Of a DNA stretch of 64,000 nt, positions 20,021-30,696 are shown in pieces. A program made the translations under genes and the position numbers. Numbering within the stretch: position 1 is the first letter of the stretch; every line of letters begins with the position of its first letter. The DNA is from Saprolegnia diclina VS20. Lineage: Eukaryota > Oomycota > Saprolegniomycetes > Saprolegniales > Saprolegniaceae. The notes under the pieces were generated by a model. That model was not told where the DNA came from. It searched no databases and saw only the letters and a program-made list of their open reading frames with translations. The DNA is taken from positions 346,411-410,410 of the forward strand of contig NW_008246084.1 in the NCBI RefSeq assembly GCF_000281045.1. Reading direction: 5' to 3'.

Positions 20021-20223
20021 TCACTACAACGAGGTAGCTTAACTCGAACAACCGCGAGTCCGACCCGTCGCTCTCGTCGCTGAAAGGCTACGTGCGGTAC
20101 CGTCTATAAGCGTCATACCTCCCGTCACCACAAAATGTGTAGTGCGGCGCACGAGAAGCTCCACCCGTCAGCCTCGACCGTACGCCATGTCACATTCCCA
20201 GGACATCTTGCGAGCGAGCGTAG

Positions 20224-22323
20224 ATGCCAGGCAAACCGTGCGCCGACTTTGTGCGGCAACCGGCGCCCAAGCAGCTGCGGCCGACGGCGTTCGAAGCCAC
20301 CAAATCGCCGTTCAAACAAGACATGCGACCGTCCTCGTCGCAAGGCCACGCGCTCGTCCCGTCGACCGAGAAGACCGAATCCACCGAATCCGATATTTGC
20401 TTTGCCGAGACGCCCGACATTCCCGGTGTTCCTGTCGTTTATCGGAGTCAAAAAGCGCGGCTGAGCGACCCGGAGCGCCTCAACCTCGACCGGCGTTCGC
20501 TCAAGGTACACGCCGCGTCCCGCCTTCTCCAGTGGAGACAACGGTATTGTCATGACAGGTGATCCCGCTCCTCGAGGGCGAGCACATGCTGCGGCTGCTC
20601 AACCTCCAAAACAACCTTATCAGCAGCATTGACAACCTCCACGGCCTCCCAAGCCTCATTTTCCTCGACTTGTACAACAACCAGATCGAGGTACGAGTAC
20701 CTCGAGGGATGTTTGCGTCACCAAGTCCTTTCGTAGTCGATCGACCACTTGCATGTCGTGCCGAATCTGCGCGTTCTGATGCTCGGGAAGAACAAACTCA
20801 AGCGCATCCAGCACCTCGACTGCCTCGTCAAGCTCGATGTGCTCGACCTCCACAGGTGCCGCCCTGCAACGCCTCTCGGGTCCTCATTTGGTATCCTCAG
20901 CAACGAGATTGAGACCATCAGCGCACTCGACCGCCTCGTCGAGCTACGCGTGCTCAACCTCGCCGGCAACCGAATCCGTGTCCTTGAAAACATTGCCGGC
21001 TTGTCGCTTCTCACAGAACTCAACTTGCGCCGCAACGCGATTGCACAGATCTCACCGCATCTGGGCAAACTCCCCGCGCTCCAACGCCTCTTCCTTTCCA
21101 ACAACCGCCTCGAGACGAAGGAGAGCATCCTCCCACTCTTCCAGGTACTGCCTTTTCGTATCCGAGCTTGGGACGGAACCAACTGTAGCTCACGGCGCTG
21201 ACCGAGCTCCGGCTCGACGGCAACCTCTTCAACAGCAGTGACAGCGCCGAGTACCGGCCGCTGCTCATCCAAAATTTTGTGTCGTTGCGCAACCTCGATC
21301 TCAAAGTCGTGACGGACGACGAGCGGCGCGACGCGTTCAGCATGACTCAACGGGCCACCGAGAAACGAAGGGAGCAGCAGCGCGAAGAGAACCAAGTAAT
21401 GTACCTCACGTTGCTCTACTCTCAACTCTCTGGCGTAGGAGGCGCAGCGTATCCGTGCCATCACGGCGGTACGGAAAAAGTGGGAAGAGCGATTTGACGC
21501 TCAAGACGGCGGCATCGACCCGTGGCAACGACCCGCGTCGTCGTCGGCGTCGTGCTCGAGTCTAGCAAAAGCTCCGGCGCCCGCGATTCAGATTGGGTTT
21601 TCCGAAGTCGAAGTGTCGGAAGAAGCGCGGACGCTGTATATCTATGGCGACGCGCTCGAAGCGCTCGAGTCGCCCAAGATCCACAACATTGTGACCACGA
21701 TCGTCTTCAAGTACATTCCGATTTCAGTTGTCGTCAGCGCCGTGGCCCAGAGCGGGTACCTTCGCGCGTTTGCAGCACTGCGTCGCATCGAGCTTGCTTG
21801 CAACCAGATCACGACGCTCGACCAGCTGCAGTGGATATCGCACCTCGGGGCGCGCGCCGAGGAGCTCGTCGTCAGTCAAAACCCCGTGAGCCACATGCGA
21901 CTGCTCCGGCCGTACGTCGCCCAAACGCTCAAGAACGTTCTGATCTTGAACGATCTCAAGCTCACTGCCGACGACCAGCGCGGTGGTGCCCACTTTTTCG
22001 AGGCGGCGCCCATGGCCGAGAAGCCGCGCAAACCGGCGGTCGATCGAAGTTCCGCCGCGACGCTCGCCGCGTGCCTCCGTGGCATTGGCAAGCAAGAAAA
22101 GCATCTCAAGGTACTTCTGCGTCCGCTATGTTGTCCTTAGATCATTGTTGATTTCTAATTGCCGATTGTAGCTGCTCAATGCCGAGTGGGCCACCCTCGT
22201 CCACGCCGTCATCAAGGTACGTTCTTGAAGCCGCCATTTTCGATGGCATTCTCCTAGGATACGTTGGAAGAGATTCAAGACATGGACACGTATATGGCCA
22301 AGTGCTTGGAGCGCATGGAGTAG
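20224..22323 (+). CDS. LRRC49: LRRC49-like leucine-rich repeat protein (tubulin polyglutamylase complex subunit), eight exons
   Basis: Exons 20224-20505, 20559-20690, 20737-20855, 20901-21144, 21189-21395, 21439-22110, 22172-22216, 22258-22323; introns 41-61 nt; 588 codons in frame. In animals LRRC49 is a subunit of the TTLL1 tubulin polyglutamylase complex acting at centrosomes and axonemes. The order of motifs follows LRRC49 closely: PVVYRSQKARLSDPERLNLD, EGEHMLRLLNLQNNLIS, LIFLDLYNNQIE, LRVLMLGKNKLKRI, LDVLDLH, LRVLNLAGNRIRV, LTELNLRRNAIAQI, LQRLFLSNNRLE, then LTELRLDGNLF and a coiled region (MTQRATEKRREQQREENQ). A second LRR-like block follows (LRRIELACNQITTLDQL) and a C-terminal helix (LEEIQDMDTYMAKCLERME). 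Six to seven SDS22-type repeats are countable. Together with the FBF1-like gene this supports a flagellated zoospore stage. Confidence 0.85.
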
Positions 22324-22394
22324 TCCTATCGTAGTTGGTGTTCTTGTTGATGTGGTTGTTAGTACTTAGTTGATGATGATAAGCGCGCTTCTAT

Positions 22395-22714
22395 TTACGC
22401 TTCGTCCATGGCGTTCTCGTCCTCGTCCTTGACGCCTTCCTTTTCTTGGCGCGCCTTGATGCGGCGGGCGACCTTGGACGACACCTTCTTCTCGACCGTC
22501 TTCTTTTGCTTGGCGATGCGCTAGCACAAGCAGCGATGAGCGTCGATAATACAATCGCTTGTAGTACGTGTTCGCGCTTCTTGAGCAGCTTTTCCTTGGC
22601 CTCCTTGGCGCGGCGAACCTGCAAGTAGAGCGTGCGCCGCCGTCGGTTGGATCAGCATCGTACCTCGAGGTCGTGCTGCGACTGCACGATGCTGCGCTTC
22701 TGCTTGCGGGACAT
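22395..22714 (-). CDS. Small basic coiled-coil protein, three exons
   Basis: Exons 22664-22714 (51 nt), 22568-22618 (51 nt), 22395-22520 (126 nt); introns 45 and 47 nt; 75 codons in frame. It is highly charged and lysine-rich (MSRKQKRSIVQSQHDLEV, RRAKEAKEKLLKKREH, RIAKQKKTVEKKVSSKVARR) with an acidic end (DEDENAMDEA). It is predicted to be one long helix. The first two exons are of equal length and both end at codon boundaries. No family is recognised; nucleolar or RNA-binding small proteins have this composition, but that is only composition. It is convergent with LRRC49, 71 bp from its stop. Confidence 0.65.
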
Positions 22715-24710
22715 GTTGCTTGGGCGAGTGGGCGATTTACCGGAACTGCGAAGGATTGGTGCTCGGATATATTTATGAAAACCTCTGAAAACGGATGCGA
22801 CCAGCTCAAAGGCTATTCACACGCTACAATTCCGCGGTGTGACGCAGCCGAATGGTGGAGAAGAGTACCGATGCAGCTCGTCTCGCGGAGGGTCCGACCT
22901 TGTGCGAATGTTGAAAGTGTTGCAGATGTCACGGAGAACGGCGCGGGGTCCAGTTGACGGCGTTGGTCTTGCCGGCGCGTAAATGGCGTGCGTTTAGTTG
23001 GATTATATAGATCTTGACAGGTGCTTATTTGATAACCTTTCTAAATGAATAATTGGTAAAAGCGAATCGTTGGGATAACCTCTGTTTGTAGAGTATATAT
23101 GTATTGTGAAAGGTTTGGAGCGGAACGACCCACACTTGGATACAACCAGATGTTGTAGACTCAGATCCTCAAATGGACGGCGGTGGGAGAGCAGTTGGCA
23201 CCGCGTGAGAAAGTGATTCGGGACATTCATCCAGAACTTGCATCAAGTTGCAGAGAATACCGCGGTACACCCGAAGCGCACTGAAAAGAAAAAACATCGC
23301 AGCCCCAGCCACCAGAAGGTGGCAACGATGCACAACCCGGCTTTTTCAAAAGTACAAGCCCATGTGGGCATGGCGACCGCACGGTGACGCAGCAGACGCA
23401 TGCTTTGTACATGTATCCGAACTGTCAATGCTACGACAATGCAGTACAGTTCGTTCCAGACTCATACAAAGAAAGGCGCGTGACATAGTGTCCTACGATC
23501 CCTGTTCGACTCAGACGCGCAGTACACCCGGTATACGCATTGACGCACGCATTGTGCGTCGACTCAGACGCGCAGAGCCATTACACGAGTATTAGTCGTG
23601 TTGTAAACGGGTAGGAGAGCGCAATTACGTCCTATCAACGTCAACCAAAGCATGCCAAAGATACCGGCGTAGCGCTACGCCCAAAACAAATCACCCTGCT
23701 AAACTGTCACGAAAGCGCACGAGCCGCTGCGCATGGCGCCCAAGACGTTTCTCAAGCGTGCAACGAACGACTGCACGATCATCCTACTCCTCGAGGTCAT
23801 GGAATGCAAGCGCAAATCACTTGCGTTTGACGTACCCGCTCGAAAAGAAGCCCACGCACTGGACTTGTAATGCCCCTTCTATCGTTCGCCTACGGTATTA
23901 CCGATGACCGGTCATAGGCTCAGTCAGATACGTGGCATCGAAGCCAACGTCCAGCGACCGCAAATCCGACATTGCTGCTTGTTACGGCATCGACATCTGC
24001 ATTCGACGCATCCGTTGGTTCTCGGCAACCAACGGGTTGGAACAAGATGTGCCGTTGGACAGGGCACCGACTATACCCCGCAACCATTACCTCGCGCATC
24101 GCGCCTTGCACGAGCTCGCGCTGACCGCAAGGAAACAAATAGCTACACCCTGCGCCCCTTGAGCAATTCAGCGTCGCACTTGGCTCACGCCCGATGACGG
24201 CCGAGTGCTTGGTTTCTCAGTGTATGTGCAGAGTGACTCACGCGTGAGCAATGCCGCCCATAGTCGGTGGGTAATAAAACCCATTCGCGTAATAAAATTC
24301 ACGACCCCCTGTCCTACGCACGCATTCGTTCGACCGACAAGAACGGCGCGAGAGATGAAATAACTGCACACAATGTCAAGACAAAAATATTAATTCCAAA
24401 GCGCATCCAGGATAGAAAGCCGCACAGATCGAGATACGGTAGCGGTAAATGAAATGGGCTCTGACTTGAGGAAGAGTGGGACACAATCGCGTCAAACGCG
24501 TTTTATCCCATCTTGTCATTAGGTGCCGTCACGCTCGCCGTCCCCAGGCGGTCGCGAGCAACAAGCGAAGGGTCCGTAACGCAGACAGCGATATTCTACA
24601 CCTTGGGAACGAAGACGTGTGTCACGCCCACGTGGTGCGCATGTCGCGATCGACTGGTTCAATCTCTCTTCACTTTGCCATTTCCGAATTTGCCACCGAC
24701 GAGCGACATC
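22715..24710. other. Long intergenic region (2 kb)
   Basis: No gene could be supported. A 17-bp direct repeat TCGACTCAGACGCGCAG occurs twice (about 23507-23523 and 23560-23576). Short frames at 23248-23595 and 23904-24197 have no protein-like features. The promoter of the following small gene is at 24640-24710, with the initiator-like TTCACTTTGCC at 24669-24679. Confidence 0.45.
24669..24679 (+). promoter_or_regulatory. Initiator-like element, 24711 gene
   Basis: CTTCACTTTGCCATTTCCG, about 40 bp before the ATG. The TCACTTTG core followed by a second pyrimidine/T-rich stretch resembles the oomycete Inr-FPR core promoter and supports the start at 24711. Confidence 0.4.
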
Positions 24711-25079
24711 ATGATGCTGTGCCCCTCGAACGAGTCGATGCCGCGGTACTCGATTGCCTTCCAAGAGCCGACAGCCACCAAGTTTTCGTCGCGGTACGCT
24801 GACTACCACGAGGAGTGCATCACCGAGTACTACCGCCAAGAGTGCCTCCTCGCCTTCTATCGGCTTCAAAACACCACCGAGCGCCCGCGGAAGAAGCGCA
24901 AGCGCCGCTGCGTCACGTTTGCTGACGTTCCCGAGATTGTCGGCGTTGCTGACGCGTCCGTGGACCGCGACCCTGTCCCGACCGCGCGCATCTCGCGGGA
25001 CGAGATGAAGCAACTGCTCGACGAGCGGGTGTTTCCGTCGTCCGCCAAGCGGCCGCGCACGACGATGCTGTACCATTAA
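24711..25079 (+). CDS. Small protein with a PP1-docking (RVxF) motif
   Basis: Intronless, 122 codons from the first of two adjacent ATGs. The centre is strongly basic (RPRKKRKRR) and runs straight into RCVTFADVPEIVG, a textbook R/K-x-V/C-x-F docking motif flanked by basic residues before and acidic residues after, as found in regulators of protein phosphatase 1. The N-terminal half has a conserved-looking helix (SRYADYHEECITEYYRQECL), and the C-terminus has SRDEMKQLLDERVF. No enzyme domain is seen. Role as a PP1 targeting or inhibitor subunit is inferred from the motif alone; the basic run would also serve as a nuclear localisation signal. Confidence 0.6.
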   Translation: MMLCPSNESMPRYSIAFQEPTATKFSSRYADYHEECITEYYRQECLLAFYRLQNTTERPRKKRKRRCVTFADVPEIVGVADASVDRDPVPTARISRDEMKQLLDERVFPSSAKRPRTTMLYH

Positions 25080-25155
25080 ACGACCCCGTACATTAGAAGC
25101 CCATACTGTTAGGAAATATTACTATTATAGTCCTCGACGACAACAATATACACCA

Positions 25156-26471
25156 TTAGTTTAGCAAATTGCATCGTTCAATTCTTAGGAAATGCAGCAG
25201 CAGTCGCCCGTGCACGACGAAGTCGGCGGCGTGGTCTAGACAGGAAATAGAGTAAGATACCAGCGCCGTCGGGTCTCTTACGAAGCGCGCAACGGCGCCC
25301 GAGAGCACGTCGTGGTCACGCAGCAAGATCATGGAGCTTTGCAGAGGCAGCGGCGGCGTCGGAAGGTCGCTAATGGTTCGATAATACCCCGTGAGTGTAA
25401 TGAAGAGCACGCACATCTCAATCGTTCCGAGCGCCAAGGTCTCTACGGCACTGCAGGCCATTAGTCCCTGCGCGACCAACGGTCTTTCGTACGGTAGTGT
25501 CGGTTCTATTTGCTCGACGACCGCTGCAGTTGGGGGTGCAGTGATTGAAGCAACGTCCACAAGTGGCGCTTCACTCGTCGCCTCTAGAACTTGGGGCGCA
25601 CTGATTGGGGGCGATGCCGTGGCAGAAGCCGCGTCGAGCTCGTGCAGGCGCGACCGCACACTGTCGAGTTCTACACTTGTATAAGGGATAGGCCATCATA
25701 AGCAACGCACCGAGCTTGACGCGCAAGAGTTCGTTGCGCGCGGCGTCTTGCTTCAGCTGAAGCCCCGCACGCACGTCGCGGGGGTCAGTCCAGACGCCGT
25801 TGACGACGCACTCGTCACAGACGCGGTGGGCGTGGAGGAGACCGTACACAGGGCGTCGGGACTTGGCGCAGTGCGAGCACACGACGTTCCCACAGCTCTA
25901 CGCGACTCATGACTCCTTCCATTCGATTCGAGTGCGCTGTACGCGGCAGTGGTGGCGGCGAAAGAAAAAGCCAAACGATGTCTGGCACACCATGCACGCT
26001 GCCACGTCATAGTCGTGAACCCACGTCACGTCGTACGACTCGAGCGGCTAGCACCACGAATGACGACGATAGGTAGAGCAGGGGACGATGTACGTTGCGT
26101 TCAGCGAGCGGCGCCGAGAGGTGCAGCATCGCATCGTCGTCGTCCTGTGTTTGGTAGCTTGCGTTCGAGAGGCGCCGGCGTGACGTTGGCGGGTTGGGCG
26201 GACTTGTGATCGCATTGGGCGGGCTTGTGATCGCATTGGGCGGGAGTGTGTGCGGGCGACAGCTCACGCAGCGCGCGCCTTGGCGGTCCTGGTAGCTCAG
26301 GCTTTTGGGCGGCGACGACAGCGAGAGGTTGCGGAGGTGCTTGGCGGGCTGCAAAAACGGTTGAATGGGAAGTGGAATGTCGGCAGACCGGCGACGGACG
26401 TGCAGCGTCCCTCGCGTGCTCGGCTTAATCTCGAGCACGCTGGGCGCACGCAGCTTGGATGCGTTGACCAT
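25156..26471 (-). CDS. FYVE zinc-finger protein, copy 1, four exons
   Basis: Exons 26094-26471, 25943-26047, 25711-25897, 25156-25670; introns 40-46 nt; 394 codons in frame. The FYVE domain spans about residues 130-200: WVHDYDVAACMVC..C…, then FFRRHHCRSCGNVVCSHCA and HRVCDECV. It has all eight zinc ligands and the RRHHCR basic patch that binds phosphatidylinositol 3-phosphate on endosomes. The N-terminal 125 residues are disordered, with a repeated PPNAITS unit encoded by a 21-bp tandem repeat (about 26193-26241). The C-terminal part contains a coiled segment (LELDSVRSRLHELDAA) and a hydrophobic region (CSAVETLALGTIEMCVLFIT). The FYVE domain is split by an intron exactly after HHCR, as in copy 2. 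Exon 2 is 105 nt in both copies, which supports tandem duplication. Confidence 0.82.
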
Positions 26472-26841
26472 GGCGATCTTCTCGAAATGGCAACCAACGC
26501 ACGCTCAAAACCGCCACCGCCAACAGCAACCGACGCCGAACAAACCCAGCACATGCATTTTCGAGCAATTAGCCGACGAGAGGCATCGAGCTATCGTCTT
26601 CTGAAGTCGTCATCCACCAGTAAACTGCGACGACGGCGACGCGGGCGTGCCAGGGTGGGCGAGCTCGGCGGCAGCAGACGACGCCAAGCACGAGTGCAGC
26701 GAGGAGGCGATTCTTGCGTCGCCTACGCGAGAAGAATACAATCATTCATCGTCCTCTAAGCACAGAATGGTGGTGCAGTGCGAAATTTCCAGTGTACCAA
26801 AGCGAGGCTGCGACGCGCCTAGCCAAAAATTAGCTCAAATT
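26472..26841. other. Spacer between the two FYVE genes
   Basis: Promoter side of copy 1 and 3' flank of copy 2. No open frame, repeat or known motif was found. Confidence 0.4.
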
Positions 26842-27723
26842 TTACAGGGCGTCGTGCATCGCTACACGTGGTGCGTACGTCGCAGGCGGACAAGTCGGGC
26901 CAGTGTCATTTGCTGCCGCCGCTTGCTGCTTGGGTACGTTGTGGCGTCGGTCGGGTTCTGAGTTCGGCTGTCGGGCGCTGTCGACGACGATCGCGTCACC
27001 TATTCTTGGTTCTGCGTCGGGCTGCATGGAGGCTTCGATCGACTTGATGCGCAGTGGCAGCGCTGGCTCGAGGCTGGATATGTCTTCAATGGGTGCGATC
27101 TCACTGCAGACCTGCATGACACACTCTGTGACCAACGCTACGAAGACGCACCTTGCCAGTACGGTACGGGCACCTCCCACTCGTGTGACCTCACACTCCC
27201 ACTGCGAAAGCGGGAGGAAGACGCCATCCTCGTCCACGGCCTCACGCCATTTCTCGTCCGCACAGCTGGACGCACTGTCAGCGCTCTCGTCGCTGCTGTA
27301 GGCCTCGTCGTCTTGGCTACCGTCCTCGTCCTGCTCCAGCTTCTCGAGAGCCCGACGGGCCACAGGGTCGACCCAGACGCCGTTGGACAAACATGCGTCA
27401 CACACGCGCTCAAGCCCAAGAAGCCCGTAGACCTCCCGTCGGGCCACGGCGCACTCTGCGCAGACGATGTGACCACAACCCTAGATCGACAACATTGCAT
27501 CGGCTGCTGCACGCCGCAAGCTCGTACGCGGCAGTGGTGGCGGCGCACAAAGAAGCCAAATGCGGTTGCGCACAGCGCGCACGCGTGCACGTCCTCGTCG
27601 CGGACCCAGTCGACGGCATACGCCTCGCCGGGCTACGTGTATATGACAAGATTGGTGGCGATCTGCAGCACATCCTTATCGATGCACCTTGAGGTCAATC
27701 GCGTCGAGCAACGTCGGACGCAT
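26842..27723 (-). CDS. FYVE zinc-finger protein, copy 2, three exons
   Basis: Exons 27688-27723, 27528-27632, 26842-27480; introns 55 and 47 nt; 259 codons in frame. It begins MRPTLLDAIDLKPGEAY and moves at once into the FYVE domain: VDWVRDEDVHACALC, FVRRHHCRGCGHIVCAECA, VCDACLSNGVW. All zinc ligands and the R-RRHHCR patch are kept. It lacks the long disordered N-terminus of copy 1. After the domain come an acidic serine-rich stretch (DDEAYSSDESADSASS) and a hydrophobic strand region (VLARCVFVALVTECVMQV) comparable with copy 1. A 36-nt in-frame intron near 27150 cannot be excluded. The start codon lies where no upstream N-terminal exon is obvious; a longer N-terminus through an upstream in-frame frame (to about 27938) is possible but reads poorly. 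Confidence 0.75.
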
Positions 27724-28440
27724 GCAATGTCGCGGTCGTTTTACGTTGAAACGCCTGTACACCGTACTACGACGGTCCGCGGTGTACCGTACGCAGGATG
27801 GACCGCAAGACGATACACGTCCGAGGAAGCCGCGTTGTATCGTTACATCTACGGGTATCTTGCATGCGTCAAAGCAGTATCCGATCGGACGACGTCGCAC
27901 AGTGGCGTCCCGTGGCGACCGCATGGACTGGCGCGCGTTAAGGGCAGAGAAGTCCGGGCCCATGCGCCGGCTCGGTTCGCCGCCCGCGCTGGCGTGTGCC
28001 GCCTCCGCCGTCGCTCCTCCTCTGCTTCAATCCCACACGCCGCGTGACACCGCCGCGTACACGGCAACGTCCCAAGCCGGCCACGCGTTACCGCGTCCGT
28101 CGGCAAGCAAGAAGATCGCCATCGTCAAGTGCAAAGTCGTCGCTTTTGGGCGGCGATGCACCGTGGCCCGAGGCCAAGACGAGACAGCGTCGTAAAAAAG
28201 AACCCGATACAAACATCAAGTGAAAGGGTGTGATTTAAAAAAGAAAGGCACGATACATGGCCACTCGTGTCCGGGGGGAAATCCACTTGCGGTTTGTATA
28301 CGCGGGCCTAATAGCCACTCAGCGTGAAGCGCTTGCGTGACACGGTGGCATATGCTACTCTTGGGTTTTGTATGCCATCGCGGACGTTTCACTTTGCATT
28401 TGGCCGCACGCCATCGTATTGCAGCAATAAGAACGTAGTG
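27724..28440. other. Divergent region with weak plus-strand frames
   Basis: Several plus-strand frames are open (27726-28047; 27917-28195, ending SKKIAIVKCKVVAFGRRCT; 27996-28223), but none has a recognisable domain or a convincing splice model. They may be a small gene divergent from FYVE copy 2, or shadow frames. TTTCACTTTGCATTTGG at 28387-28403 is initiator-like and belongs to the next gene. Confidence 0.35.
28387..28403 (+). promoter_or_regulatory. Initiator-like element of the Cys/His-repeat gene
   Basis: TTTCACTTTGCATTTGG, about 50 bp upstream of the ATG at 28441. Its position after the in-frame upstream ATG at 28372 is the reason for choosing 28441 as the start. Confidence 0.4.
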
Positions 28441-30546
28441 ATGGACGAGCACATGGACGGCAAGCCAAAGCGCAAGGCAGCGTCCAAGGCCAAGGCGCCG
28501 GCGCCAAAGCGCGCCAAGATCAAGAACCCGCTGCCCGTTCAAGTCAGCGACAGCCCGCCGCTGCCGATTGACACCGACCTCTCGGGGCAAACGTGCTCGT
28601 ACCACGAATGCGGGAACCGCGCCAAGGTGGTCCAGAGCTTTGGTATTTTTTGTAATCGCCACGCGGTCGTGTTTCCGTGTGGCTTTCCTGGCTGCCGTGA
28701 GAAGGCGCCAACGAACGGCACCCGCTGTGCCAAGCACGAGCACCACAAACTCGGCCTCGACGAAGCGCTCTCGGCGCGCTCGCAGAGCATCCCGGTGTGC
28801 CGCACGACCGGCTGCTTCAAGAACGACCAAGGGCGAGGCTACTGCCGCGGCCACGAGAAGCTCATGATGGCGACGGGCCAGCTCCCGCACGCGATCAACA
28901 AGCGCCGTCTCAACAGCGCGTACACCATGTGCTGCTACCCCAACTGCAACAAGCACTCGCAGCGTAACCACTTGTGCCGCATCCACGGCAACGAGCTCAT
29001 CAAGCAAGCCCAAGCCTTTGCGCAGCAGTCGACAAACGAGTCGTTCGACGTCGTTTTGCAGCGTCTCCAGCGCGAGCTGCGCCGCTGCACGCACCCGGGC
29101 TGCGAGAAGAACGCGCAGCGCGACCGCCTCTGCACCACGCACTTCCACATGAAGGACACGGCCGAGAAAGGGTTGCCAAAGACCGACTTGGACAACTTGA
29201 CGGCCAAGGACAAGGTGCTCAAGTTTTGCTCGGACGACAAATGCACGCAGCCCGTGTACTGCAATTGGCTCTGCAAGCAACACTACGAGCAAAAAGAAAA
29301 GAAGGGCAAGCACGCGCACAACAACAACAACGCGCACCAGAAACAACCCGCGCCCAAGAAGAAGCCAGCGCCAGCCAAGAAGTCGGCGCTGAACGACGAC
29401 CTCTTCCAGCTCACGCCGCCGCTGACGGCCCAAGCCGCCTCGATGGTCGAGCTCTTGTACCCTCCTACGAACAGCAGCACGGCGGCCAACTCAATCCACC
29501 CGACGAGCCACAACAGCACCAGCCACAACAGCCACAACGCAAGTGGCATGAAGGACACACCCGTCGAGATGACCCAGCTGCACCTGGACGAGCCGGCGTC
29601 GTATGGCCACAAGAAGGATATCGAGTACCGCCACGATACGCACAAGCCGCCGCCCCACAGCACGTCCATGAGCTTCCAGCAGCACAACTCGTTTGCGCGG
29701 CCGACGTACGCGCCGCGGTACACCAACGCCATGGGCTACGACTACCTGCCTACGCAGCACGCCGTCAACAATGACAACCAGAGTTTCAACGTCCAAGAGT
29801 ACGGCCGGCACTACCCGACGCTGCTGCCACCGTCGACGCGCCTCTGCGCGAGCGCCGGCTGCAACCGCGACGTCTCGTCGAGCGGCAAGAGCATGTGCGA
29901 CGTCTGCCTCAGCGTGCTCACGCAAGTGCACGCGTTTTCACCGACGATCCATCCGTTCGGGACGCACACGCCGTCGTACGAGCCGAGTAGCCACAAGCCG
30001 AGCTCGACGAGCTACGCGTCGTGGCCCCAGACTCCGTACTTTTACGCCGCCATGGACAAGAACGACTACTACAAGCCCAAGGCGGCGTGTCGCTTCCGCG
30101 GCTGCACGCACAGCACCAAGCTCGACGCTGCAGTCTGCGCCGAGCATAGCCAAGCGACGTTTTGTACGGCGGCCGCGTGCGAAGAGGTGCTGCCGTCGCC
30201 CGGTCTCTGCGGACTCCACGCGATGGATAACCAGTGCTGCTACGACAACTGCGCACAGAGCCGCCTCTCGCAGGTCGCGTGCGTCGAGCACGAAATGGCC
30301 TCGCAGTGCACGCATCACCAGTGCGCCAAGTTTGCGGCCAAAGGCCACAGCGTCTGCTCGTTGCATCTCAAGAGCGTTGGCAGCTGCAAGCTCTGCCTTG
30401 TGTACGATGTGCCGTGCGCGGTGCCCTCGGCGATGGCGACCGGCGTCGGCAACCCCAACACCAACGAGAACGTCGCGATGCTGCACCACAACCACAATTC
30501 GCTGCACAGCAATGCGCACGTGTCCGGTCACAAACTGTCTTTCTAG
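28441..30546 (+). CDS. Large Cys/His zinc-repeat protein (WRKY19-like repeats), long paralogue
   Basis: Intronless, 701 codons. The N-terminus is basic (KPKRKAASKAKAPAPKRAK), a likely nuclear signal. About 12 short zinc-binding repeats of the type C-x4-C-x(n)-G-x-C-x2-H follow: CSYHECGNRAKVV…FCNRH, CGFPGCREKAPTNGTRCAKH, CRTTGCFKNDQGRGYCRGH, CCYPNCNKHSQRNHLCRIH, CTHPGCEKNAQRDRLCTTH. After a linker rich in His/Asn/Ser (about 330-520) a second cluster follows (CASAGCNRDVSSSGKSMC, CRFRGCTHSTKLDAAVCAEH, CCYDNCAQSRLSQVACVEH). These repeats are widespread in oomycete predicted proteins annotated as WRKY19-like, but no WRKYGQK domain is seen. DNA or RNA binding is inferred. A shorter paralogue lies at 35770-36753. 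Confidence 0.8.
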   Translation: MDEHMDGKPKRKAASKAKAPAPKRAKIKNPLPVQVSDSPPLPIDTDLSGQTCSYHECGNRAKVVQSFGIFCNRHAVVFPCGFPGCREKAPTNGTRCAKHEHHKLGLDEALSARSQSIPVCRTTGCFKNDQGRGYCRGHEKLMMATGQLPHAINKRRLNSAYTMCCYPNCNKHSQRNHLCRIHGNELIKQAQAFAQQSTNESFDVVLQRLQRELRRCTHPGCEKNAQRDRLCTTHFHMKDTAEKGLPKTDLDNLTAKDKVLKFCSDDKCTQPVYCNWLCKQHYEQKEKKGKHAHNNNNAHQKQPAPKKKPAPAKKSALNDDLFQLTPPLTAQAASMVELLYPPTNSSTAANSIHPTSHNSTSHNSHNASGMKDTPVEMTQLHLDEPASYGHKKDIEYRHDTHKPPPHSTSMSFQQHNSFARPTYAPRYTNAMGYDYLPTQHAVNNDNQSFNVQEYGRHYPTLLPPSTRLCASAGCNRDVSSSGKSMCDVCLSVLTQVHAFSPTIHPFGTHTPSYEPSSHKPSSTSYASWPQTPYFYAAMDKNDYYKPKAACRFRGCTHSTKLDAAVCAEHSQATFCTAAACEEVLPSPGLCGLHAMDNQCCYDNCAQSRLSQVACVEHEMASQCTHHQCAKFAAKGHSVCSLHLKSVGSCKLCLVYDVPCAVPSAMATGVGNPNTNENVAMLHHNHNSLHSNAHVSGHKLSF

Positions 30547-30696
30547 TCGCGTGTCGTGTTTGCCATGAATCCTAATCCCGAGCCGTTTTGATGTGTATTG
30601 TCCGCAGTTTTTTGTTATTTTGGACTTGAATCGTCCAGATTGCACTTTGGCGACTGCGTCATCAGTGTACGTTCTTAGGTTGTCTTATTCATCGCC

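Noticed and set aside
26193-26241. CRISPR-like tandem repeat
   Set aside because: It is a 21-bp repeat without spacers, coding for PPNAITS in the disordered part of a FYVE protein.
28216-29433. 405-codon minus-strand open frame
   Set aside because: Antisense shadow of the Cys/His-repeat gene.
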